The translations under genes were made by a program, and so were the position numbers. Below are positions 22,406 to 33,400 of a stretch of 64,000 nucleotides of DNA, one piece after another. Each line of letters begins with the position of its first letter. The first letter of the stretch is position 1. The notes below the pieces were generated by a model. It did no database searches. It saw only the letters and a program-made list of their open reading frames with translations, and was not told where the DNA came from. Source of the DNA: Tupaia tana (lineage: Eukaryota > Chordata > Mammalia > Scandentia > Tupaiidae); NCBI GenBank assembly GCA_026018925.1, contig JAKSZU010000011.1:3973985-4037984 (forward strand). Reading direction: 5' to 3'.

Positions 22406-23140
22406 CCTAGGCTCTGGCCTCTTTGAGGAGAAGGCACAATGCATAATAAAACAAAGCGACACGAGTGGCTGATTTCTGCTTATGAAAGATAGCTGCACCT
22501 CACATGCATGTGGGGTTCCTCCTTTGAGTACTTCCCTGGAGCTACCACATATCTAGCCAATATGTATATGTTACTAGTAGGTTGACAAATATATTTATGG
22601 TTCCAGTTGGCTGCTCTTACTGTGTGGATGATGCTGACAGCTTGAATGGATTCTAAAAATCCTTTTATTTTTTAGGAGTCTGACTCATTCATGATAGAAA
22701 ATGACTGAAACTATTTACTGTTAAACACTGTGAACTATTTTAATGCAAACATTTTTTAACTTAGAGGTAACAGAAAAGTTGACTGCACTAAAAATATATA
22801 CTTGTTCTTGGGAAGGCAACTAGGAAAATTCACAGTTCCTCAGTCAAGAAACTGGCATATTAATTTAGAGAAATGGTATTCTCATAAGTTCTTAAGTAGA
22901 ATAATCAGATAATTTTAAGCACCACTGTTTTCTTTATATAGAAAACTACCCTAGAAGAAGAAACTGGAGAAGTGGGCCTCCTTCTCTACCAGCTTCTTCC
23001 TTCTAGAGTTAGTAGTGAATTTTGTTTCTCTCCCAAGTTCAAGATTGGTCAAGTTGTTGGAATCTAAGTATGAACATTTTTACTAAGTAAAATTATATAA
23101 CTATATGTATTAGGTGAAATAAAACCTTTTAAAAAAACAA
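22406..23140 (+). other. ADORA2B: ADORA2B 3'UTR (inferred extent)
   Basis: SINE-free AT-rich sequence directly after the stop. Two AATAAA signals occur, at 22445-22450 and 23118-23123. The second, followed by an A-rich stretch, is the likelier main end, which would give a UTR of about 0.73 kb. The extent is inferred. Confidence 0.65.
23118..23123 (+). promoter_or_regulatory. ADORA2B: Candidate ADORA2B polyadenylation signal
   Basis: AATAAA in GGTGAAATAAAACC, about 710 bp after the stop codon. An earlier AATAAA at 22445 could give a short isoform. Confidence 0.55.
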
Positions 23141-23144
23141 GCTT

Positions 23145-23965
23145 AGGGTACCACATTAGCTTGTTATACAAAGCTGCATCTACCTTCTGCATTTAACCCT
23201 GAAGGCTGCTTTAAAAAGAGTTTATTCTCAGTCTCAATGTCCCAAGTAGCAGAAAAATCTCCCTAGGTTTTATTTGCTATACCTCAGCTTAACACAGTTC
23301 TACCAATCACCTAACACTGGGCTTTCACTCCAAATTCATTCACTAGCAGCTTAGCTTTTGGCTACACAGCATGGGGGTCCTTCGGCTGTAAAATCATCTG
23401 TTTTGTCTGTCTACTTCTTCAGTTCCTCCTGCAGTCTCCCTGAAGGACGCTGCAGGTTTATGAATCACTCCAGAGACAAATTCCTGTGCCTCTATGATCA
23501 TCTTCTACTCTGAACAGTTTTACCTTTAGTTCTTATCCTAAGCTGAAATCTGTCTCATTTTCACCTTTGTCTAACATTCTCCTTTATTCTCTCTCGTGGT
23601 CTCCCGAGTGTCCTATCTTTCTTTCCCTTCTAATACTCTTCCTGGTGTCTATTTTGCCTTTTCTTCTACAGAATGGATATCACTAGTAGTGTTTGTAGTT
23701 TTCTTCCAGGACACAACTTTTGGGCCATTCATTTATTTGTCCTGTTACAAACTTCAGAAATACATGCAGAGCAAACTCTCCTGTTGTATTTTGAACAATA
23801 CACCCTACTTAAAATATGTTGGCACTAATACCACCGATATTTGAAACTTACCAAAAACAGAACCTGTAAGTCTTTTCACATTTGCTGCTGTAAAGCCCAT
23901 CTCTGCTCTGATATTGTATTGGTGCTGAAAAATTTTCTGGACCCAAAGAAAAGGACTAACACCTG
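23145..23965. other. Intergenic gap between convergent genes
   Basis: About 0.8 kb between the inferred ends of ADORA2B and ZSWIM7. No SINE or coding sequence is recognised. Confidence 0.5.
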
Positions 23966-24364
23966 TTCATCTAAACTTCATTTATTTCAGGCTGGCCACT
24001 CCAACCTTTTAAAAATTACTAGTAAGTCAGTCTCTTAAGAATCTAACTGTGGACAGAACATGGTACTAGATTTTAGTTGCATCAAAATGCTTGATGTTAT
24101 CCAGGGACACTTTTTACCCAAGAGGCTCAGAGGCTCGTTCAGGTTTTTCTTGAGAAGACGTTACAGGGTTTGCAGTCATACACACGAGTTCCACAGCTCA
24201 CAGCTTCAACCCACAGCACCCCCTGCAGTCCTGGAGGGAAAACAGATAGTAGTGGGTCTCCAGGGAATCCATGTCACTTCTCTTTCATGTGAACCATGAC
24301 ATGTTAAATGCATTTCTTAATGAGACTTCTATTTTGAAAGATAATGATGCTGAATCTGTACCTT
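23966..24364 (-). other. ZSWIM7: ZSWIM7 3'UTR (inferred extent)
   Basis: Sequence downstream of the ZSWIM7 stop on the minus strand. AATAAA (minus strand) lies at 23981-23986, and a second candidate is at 23732-23737. No SINE interrupts it. Confidence 0.5.
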
Positions 24365-24481
24365 TTATGTTTCTTGTTTCTTCTCCATCAATAATATGTC
24401 AGTCAACTGCTTGTCAGAGACACTTAGTTGCTGACAGGTCCTCATAACTTGACTAAGATAAACTGCCAAGAGATGCTTGCA
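24365..24481 (-). CDS. ZSWIM7: ZSWIM7 coding exon 5
   Basis: Begins CKHLLAVYLSQVMRTC, supplying the last Cys and His of the SWIM finger, and ends MEKKQET with TAA at 24365-24367. The acceptor on the minus strand is AATCACAG. 39 codons including stop, phase 0. Confidence 0.96.
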   Translation of the reverse strand, partial: CKHLLAVYLSQVMRTCQQLSVSDKQLTDILLMEKKQET

Positions 24482-27400
24482 CTGTGATTAAAAAAAAACA
24501 TACATACCTGTTAGAAACAGGCAGAGCTGGCTAGTCTAACCAAGATTTCACTACCACCATATTTAACAGGAAACATCTGGGGAACATAGATTACGGAGCC
24601 TGTAACTCACTGCCCAAGAACAGCAGAGGATGAGGAGAAAAGTGTATTTTCTCTAGAAGTCAGAGGGGACAACAGATGACCCAACTTTGCCTGACGCTTT
24701 GGAAATAGTAGATCCAGCAGGCAAAGGGTATCTAACCTGTGGTGAAAACCAACAGATGCTCCTCATTTGAATCTTAAATTATATTTCTTTCTTCCTTGCC
24801 TTCAGAAGGCTGTCACAGCAGCTAATATTCCTTGAGGCACAATACTGCAAAGTGCTTCTCACTATCTCAGTTAAATCTGATAGCTGGGGCCAGCAGGTGG
24901 CATGATGGACTCCCACATGGCCGACCACAGAGTCTTGGACCTGGCAGCTTGCTCTCTCTCTTTCTCTCTCCTTCTCTCGTCAAATTGAATAATAATAATA
25001 ACAAATAAAAATATTTTAAAAAATCTGATAGCTACCCTGTGAAGACAGGTATTATTCCCCCTTTAACTATACACTCAAGAGTTGATACCTACTTCTTTAA
25101 CCATTATGTTATACTTTTGGGGTGGGAGTTGGGAGGTATTTGGTAATAAAACTTCTCCCTATATTGGCTTGTATGTATCTCTGGGGAGATCACTGTGTTA
25201 GAGCTTATGTTACTCAACACAGCTTTAGTTTAGTTTGTTTTTTAAATTTGCTATAAGGTGCATGTACTTGCCAGAGACAAAGAGAGGGAGAGAGAGAAAG
25301 CACCCCTCAATAGGGTGTAGTCTTGCCACAATCTCTTCTCCATCTTTCCACCTTGCTAAGAATTAGGGCGCACACACATGCAACTGATGTGTTTTTCAAA
25401 CTGCTAGGGCTTGAATTTAAACTGTGTGGTCAGCCATGTGGGATCCAGCTCCCTTAACCTTCAGGCAACAGGGCCAGCCCCAGATTAAACCTTGAAGGGG
25501 CCCTAGTCCAATCCTATCATTTTATAGATGAACTAAATCTATGGCACATAATCTATGAATATAGCCTCTTAAACAAAGGGATACCTAACCTGCCACCAGT
25601 TCTCAAGATGTTTAAGAAGTTAACAGTGTAAAAGAAAGAAGAAGAATGAAATGGACACCATTATTTTCTTCTTTGGCAAGACCTAAACAACAGCTACCTG
25701 CTCTGCTCTGAGGAGAGTAGTCTTTCCTTTTGTAATAGGGAGTACGTATGTCCTGATTGCTTGGTGCTCTCAACTCTGACAGAATTGGCAAAACTTCAGC
25801 AGGATGAGCAGAGGCACGCCTGCCCAATGCAAAAGTCAAGTGTAGTGCCAGGCTGTCTTAAAATTGGTGGGAAGACACCTGCCATGCCGAAGTTGCAGAT
25901 ATACAGTTACCCACATCCAATTTAGTGCCTATTTTTAGGAGGCCATCTAATTCTCCAGTGCCAACATTTAGGATTACTCTTGTCCTCCCCAAAGTGTCAT
26001 CGACCTTTAAAATAGAAAAGTGGGAAACTGACGTAGTTCTAAAAAATGACATGGCACTTTGGAAGGCTAAACCCGAGAGAGATGACTAACCAAAGTCTAG
26101 GACAACAAACTATTTGCTTCAAAATGTAGTAAAATCCTCATTGTTGTACAACTCTTTAACCAAAAAGGAAGAGCAAGTCATTTCTCTCCTGATTTGACTA
26201 CCATGAGAAGAGCTTTCCCCATCCTTACTAGCAGGCTGTCACTCTTCCGCAGCACTGAGAAGGCAAATGCAGGACACGAACAGTAATGACAAGATGCCAA
26301 ACATGTGTATGTTTTACCAGAACTTCCAAGTACCTAGGAAGAAAAGGACAGATGGGATCAGACCACAGAAGGTATGCTGAAAAAAAGTATTTCTTTCCCT
26401 TAAATTTACTATTTAAGGACTCAAGAGTTGCTCTGCAAAGTGTACTGGGAAGAATTGCAGTTAATGTTTTACACAAAAAGAAAAATTCAACTTCTCTTCC
26501 CTATAGTGTGTAGCCTCTTTCTTATCTCTTAGTGTTCTGTCCTTTAGGACTTCATACAATGGAATTGAAGGGTTTTGGGCTAATGCAACCATCTACACTA
26601 ACTACATTGTTCTCAGTGCCTACTGATTCATAGAACCTGTAGGCTGACTATAAAAAAAGATGGAGGGACGGGACCAGCAGTTAGCGTAATGGCTGTATCG
26701 CTGGACTCCCACGTAGTCGACCACGGTTCGAGTCCCAGACCCGGCGGCTTAAACTCACGCCGGGCGCGTGTGCGTGCGTGCCCAGGATCCCGAGAGGAGA
26801 ATGGAGGAGAAGGGATTGCGGCGTGGCCATCCCCCCTGGGGGGTGATTTCCTGCTTTCTATCTCTCTGTCTCTCTCTGTCTGTCTGGCGAGCGCACGCGC
26901 CCTATAGCAAAAACCTCTCAAAAAAAAAAAAAAAAAAAAAGATGGAGGGGAAAACTCTCATCTGCATTTTACTGCAAGTTTATTAACCTTTGGTATTTTA
27001 CAGCGTGTGTGTACATTTCTAAAGCTTCTATGGCAGACCTAAAGAATGTGTGAAAACAGGTAAATGTGAGCAGTGGGGCAGGAGTTAGAAGTGGGAGAAT
27101 AAAGCAAGCAAAGAACCTTGCAAAAGGGATGTCCACAGCTGCTTAGGAGGGGGTCTTAGGAAAAGTCCAGTTCTGCCCACTCACCTAGCAGGATGGATGG
27201 ACGAGGATACATGGGGGTCAGTAAGAGGCCTGGTACAAGGAAAAGTAAGATGCATCTAAAGTGTGACTGGACAAGTTTGTTGGAGAAATCACTAAGTCGC
27301 TCTACCACTAAGCAGCTAGAAGCTTTTTGTTGGGAGCTTCATTCCTAGAGTTCATCTCCAAACTGGAAGTATAGGATCAATACTCAAGGGAAGTAGAAGC

Positions 27401-30400
27401 ATCCTGAGGGTTATTTTACAACTAACTACCACTTAGGAATTTGCCACAAGGCCTTTACTTGCGTTTTAGCCTCTAAGATGGCAATCTGAATAAAAATTCG
27501 ACTCTTTTTTTTTTTTTTTTTGAATTAAAAGGTCAGCACTCCTGGGAGTCTTCCCCTTTTCTTCTGCACAGAGAATGAAGCAAGAGGTGAGGCTTAAAGA
27601 ACGCAGATTCAAGTGCTCTTATTTCAAGTGCTCTACTCCATTTCCAGTGAGTCACTCACATGATGTAGCCATCTAGATAGGTTTTTGACCAATCAGCAGA
27701 ATTCCTTAGGGATTGCAGGACTTCAAAAAAATGACCAATGATTGGGTAAAAGACATCTGTTGTGTCCCATAAAGATTTCAGCCCATTACATATTAGGCAT
27801 TGAAAAGCCACTTCTTACACATCTGCTCTCATAGGCTTTACATATTATGAACATATCACTTATGTTGCAGGATGGCTTCTGTGATGATATCCAGGTTCTT
27901 GGTGTTTCAGACAAAGAAGTGAATGAAATAAGCAAATAATATAAGAAAAAGGTAACTTATTAAGTAAAAGCACACTCATAAGAGGTAGGAGCGAGCCTGA
28001 GTAGACGGAGAGTTGCTCAAAAGGCCCCAGCAGTTGCATTCTGTGGGATTTACAATTTTAACCTAGGTCGTGTGGGTTGATCATTGGCAGGGCCCACTGA
28101 TTGTTCTCAACCCACTGGTTTTATCAAATGTGGCTGGGCCCACTGGTTTCTCGTTGGCTACTTCAAATGTGGCCGGGCCCACTGATTTATCTCATTGGCT
28201 ATATCAAATATTGCTTAAATAACTAGACATCCCCCACTGATCTGCTTACATTTCCTTGCACAGCGAATTTTCTACCCCGATCAGGTTTTTCTAGTTAGCC
28301 ACATGGGAAGACGCTCCAGCCCACTTACCTGCCTCCATTTGCTATACCTATACCACTGACTATCAGTGGAGAATTTCCCTAGTGTGTCTGGAAAACTTAA
28401 AGAAGGGAGAGCATTAAAGCAATTTTCCATTTAATTCTATGGAACACCCACCAACATCCATCAGTGACATGAATAATTTTAGGTTTCCAAACTATTACCA
28501 ATGAAAAAACTTTTATATTTCTTCTTCCTTTCGTTATCCCCTATGTCTTTTCTCCCTAAATTTGAACACATAGGAATACACCTCTAGGATTCTACATTTA
28601 CTCTGAGTGATGCACCGGTTCCTTCTTCTTGTAGGTCCTGAATCCATCAGAATTCCCCCTGGACTGTACTTATAAATGCCTGGTGGCTTGGGGGTGGGGA
28701 GAAATTCTACAAAGGTTTCCTTGCCTGACCCTTTCAAAGGCTGGCTAAGACTCAAAGTAAAATATTCCACTGCCTGAGGCATTGAATAATTGTAAATAGA
28801 GTAAATTTTAAATTTGTTTGTTCCTTATCTGGCAGTGGACCACTAATGAACCCAATAATCAGACAAATACTGAGTCAGAAATGTTTAGAATTAGAAATCG
28901 ACCTTAAGGATAATCTAATTTAATTCCTTCACCCTTCAATGGAAATACAAACTCTTCTTACAGGAACTGCCCCTAGTTCTTCCACTCATAGTCTGGAATG
29001 TTTATCCCCAGGAGAGCACTTTTAAAAAAAGAAATGCACGGGAAAGAGGATACTCAGACCATGACTGTTTTTGTAGGAACCTCACTTGGAGCAAGTCCAC
29101 TATGGTTTCAGTTAGGTTCTTACGGAGGGTGACCTATGTGAATGGTCATCCATTCATGAGTAGTTTTATTTTACGATGGCTCCAAGCTTCTTAAGATACT
29201 TCCCAGTGGTAACCTGTAGTATTTATTATTCCCTTTGTTTGGTGCCTCTCTCGGGAATAAGGATTATACATTCTTGTCCTATTAAATTCTGGCTAGCCTG
29301 TATTAGCTGGTAAGTAACCCATGACCTGCTTTAGCCAGTAAAATGTGAGCAGTTGAACAGAAATGTTAAACACTGTTGTGTACTATGTTCTCTCTTTCTC
29401 TCTGCTATGAGATCTACAGTGTTCCAGATAGAAGTTCTTCACCACTTGGGATCCCTGAGTGAAAATGTTCTGGTGCAGAGCTACAACTGATTCTTGATGG
29501 CTATGGAGTATGAATGAGATGTAAGCCTTTGATTTTATAGGCCTTTCACATTTGAGGTCATTGTGACCACAGTAAAACTTAGCTTCTCCTGACCGAAGCA
29601 CCCTCCTCCCTGAGTAAACCAAGTAAGATTATAAGAAGCAATTCAGGTGACAGAAACATTGTGGTGACTTTAGAATAATTACACGTCTGGAAGACAGTAA
29701 GAATATTAGGCTTGACCTATGGAACGGTAACTAGTTGGGTATCAATCAAGGCAGTGTTGGCCTGACTCAACTTTATCATCTCATACAACTCCTGAATTAA
29801 GCCTAATTTTTTACTATATTACTATACAATGCAACCATTAAAGTTACTTTGAGGGTATATAAGTTTTCTACAGTCTCATTTAATTCAGAGTCCAAGCTGA
29901 TGGCCACAATTCTAGGAAGTTAGTGTTTTTATGACTAATAAAGCCGTGCAATATATGATGTGAATGACAAAAACCAGACACTAAACAAGTCATGGTGACT
30001 ACTCAGAGGGGAAATAAGTCAGTAATAATACTTGAAACAAAATATTTAAGATTTTCACTAATTACTAGGTCAGAGAACTAAAGGAGAGTTGGGAAGACTG
30101 CTTGTCTAGGTCAAGTGTTATGATGATGACTGAACTAAGACTAAAAACCCAAAACTAAGTGGGAAAAACTTGAAGGCCCCTACTAGTGTGTAATGTAGTT
30201 TAGCTGCATAAAAATAGAAACACTAGCCAAGAAAACACCTCAGATACAAACAATAAATTAAGTTACTGACTGTTAACCTATAAGCACCACCAAGAAATTC
30301 TAATAAGCAGTCTCTTTTGAGTGGGAAGTACTCTCCAAAAGTTTTAACTGTAGCACATAATACTAATTACCCCATTTTCCTTAAATGAATACACACATGA

Positions 30401-33400
30401 AGATTTTACCATGTCAATGAAGTTACACCACACTGGAATGAACGGCAAGTTAATTCACTAAGCGAAGGTGTCTATATGCCCAAGCAGGCTTTTCTCTGGT
30501 CATTTACTCCCTAGAAATTCACTGACATGGTCTCTCAGTGAGTTAACTGACATGATCTCAGCTCTGAAAAGTCTGCTGTAAATAAACCAGAATTCAAATG
30601 CTGAAGAATTTCCTTAATTTTCAGCATAGTCTGGATTACGCATAACTGCAGATGGCTTCGCCTTTATCCCTCCCAAGCCAGACACAAAATTTTGGACACC
30701 ACCACCAATATTTTCATTTTATTCATAGGATTCCCTTCCCTTAAGCCCAGCTGCATTTACCACTGTCTCACATAGATACACTGGGGGAGGGAGGCAGGGA
30801 AGACATATTGGAGTTTGACCCACTGTCTATCTTATTTTTTAGGTTTTTGCCACAGGGTGTGTACATTCCCTGGAGAGACAGACAGTGAGAAGAAAGTAAG
30901 AAATAACTCCCCGGAGGAATGGCCATGCTGTAGTCCCTTCTTCTCCATTTTCCTTCTGGGATTTTGGGCATACACGCACACATGCCTGGTATGATTTTCA
31001 AGTCACTAGGTTTGGGACTTGAACCATGTGAGAGTCCAGCATCTTAACCACCATGCCGCCTGCTGGCCCCATGGCCCACTATTTGTTTATACATATTTAT
31101 ATATATATGTGTGTGTAAATACAAATGCATATATATTTATATTTTAAATAATTTATTTAATTTTATTTATTATGTATTTTTTAATTTTAGCAGGGGGGGA
31201 AAATGAGAAAGCAAGCCACCAGATTAGGAACACGAACCATGGTCAGCCATGCGGGAATCCAGTGCTTCAACTGCCATATCACCTGCCAGTCCCTATCTAT
31301 ACGCTATTCAAGTCTCAGAATAATGCAGGCAGTGTTGGGTTGTTACCTTTTTGCATTTCAGTTTCCTGTAAAATAAATACCTTGCTGGGTTTTTTGGTGC
31401 GAATGATTTTATATATCATTCTGATGATATATATATAGATATATCTATATATATATCTATATATATATCATCAGAATCTGTTAAAGAGACTGTTACTTCA
31501 CCAGTCTACCCATCACTGTTGTAAACTCCAAGAGACAAAACTAAGGTCCAAGTAGACTGTCAGACTGTCTACGTTCGGCAAAGGTTGACTCTTACTAAAT
31601 AATTCTTGACATTTTGAAAGATCTTTTCTGATAGATAAATCTGAGCATGTGGAATGACCTCAAAATGCATTTTGGCTTTTGCATGTAAGCAAGAGGTAAT
31701 GAACAAGATAAAAATGTCAGTAACTTTATGTGCTTCTGTTATCAAACAACAAAAAAAGCAAGTCGGCCATATTCCATTAGAGCTGAGAAAAGAGCCTTTC
31801 CACATCACTGCTGGTTCTATAAAGTGCTACTGGGAGTTAATAGGTCATATTTATCTTGTATTAGTTACTAAAATACCCAGAGAACATTATGTTAAGTGAT
31901 ATAAGCCAGGCACAGAAAGATAAATACCACATGATCTTGCTTATATGTGGAATCTAAAAACATCAAACTCAAACAGAAAGTAGAATGGTCGTTACTAGGA
32001 ACTTATGGGGGGGGGGGTATGAGAGAGAATAGGGAGATGTTGGTCAAAGGATACAAAATATTAGGCAAGAAGATAAGATCATGAGATTTAATTTTATAAC
32101 ATGGTAACTATAATAATGTATTCTGTACTTCAAAGTTGTTAAGAGTAGATTTTAAATGGTCTCACCACAAAAAAAAAGTGAGGTAATGGGTATTAATTAG
32201 CTTGGTCTAGTCATCCTATGAGGTATACACATATCAAAATATGTATGCCATAGATACATGTATAATTTTTATTTACCAATTAAACATAAATAATCTAAAA
32301 AATAATCAATACGTTAATTTTACTAAGTTGGGTAAAAGGTTTGTAACAGTCCAGGAAATACCTAAAGCTTCTAGATTCCTGAAAACATTTTGTCTGAGTT
32401 TCTGTTGAGATCATCCCCACCTCTAGACTTCTACCTGGTAAACACGCCTTCCACTGGGCGATGACATTAAGGTGACAGACTGTCGATCAACGAGGTCCAA
32501 GGCCTGGATGGCAGATGAGCCAAAGACAAACTTTAGCCTGGGAAATAGAAAGGCTTCAGATTAGAAGGCTTGATTCTCAAAGTTACCACAGCAACCTGTC
32601 TCAAAGTTTTCCATTCTCAGCATTTTTAAAAAATTTTTAATTTGGAAAAAAAATAGGCAATATAACAAAACCCACAGACTCACTCACTTCCCAGAATTAA
32701 TAAACATTGACATCTTGTTCATTTTAGATCTTGTTTTTTTTTTTTAAAATAAGAGTAAATTAAAAGAAAAAAGAGTAAATTATTATACTTAACTTTATAC
32801 ATCTTTCCACCTACCCTTCTTCCCTGAGGCAACTACACCCACGTGTTGGGTTCTTTCCTATTAATGTATTTTATATTTGATTATGCATAGAACATGTGTG
32901 TGCACATAAATACTTATGCATATGTATGCATATATTTACACATACAGTACTAAAAGTTTTAAAATAAAGAAGGTATACTGTATGCTCCTTTTGGCAACTT
33001 GTATTTTTCCACCGAGTACATAAAAAATGACATGTAATTATTTATTTATTTTAATTTCTGAATAATAATCCATTATATGCATAAGCTACATTTTATTGTT
33101 ACCTACATTATTTATCCCTGTATACATTCCTTGGTACACACATATGAACATTGTTCTTGGTTATGTAGCTAAAAGAATTGCTGAGTCTCAGGATATGTGT
33201 ATTTTCTTTTTTTTTGAGAGAGATTTTTGCTATAGGACACATGTGTTTGTTGGAGAGATAGACAGAGAGACAGAAATAGAAAAATCACCCCCACAGAGAT
33301 GGCTACATCGCAATCCCCTCTCCATTCTCCTCTAGGGATTTTGGGCATGCATGCATGTGGTGTGAGTTTTAAGCCACCAGGTCAGGGACTTGAACTGCAG

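Noticed and set aside
26681..26735. Functional tRNA genes from A/B box hits
   Set aside because: The boxes belong to SINE heads. The acceptor stem does not close like a tRNA, and SINE body sequence follows directly.
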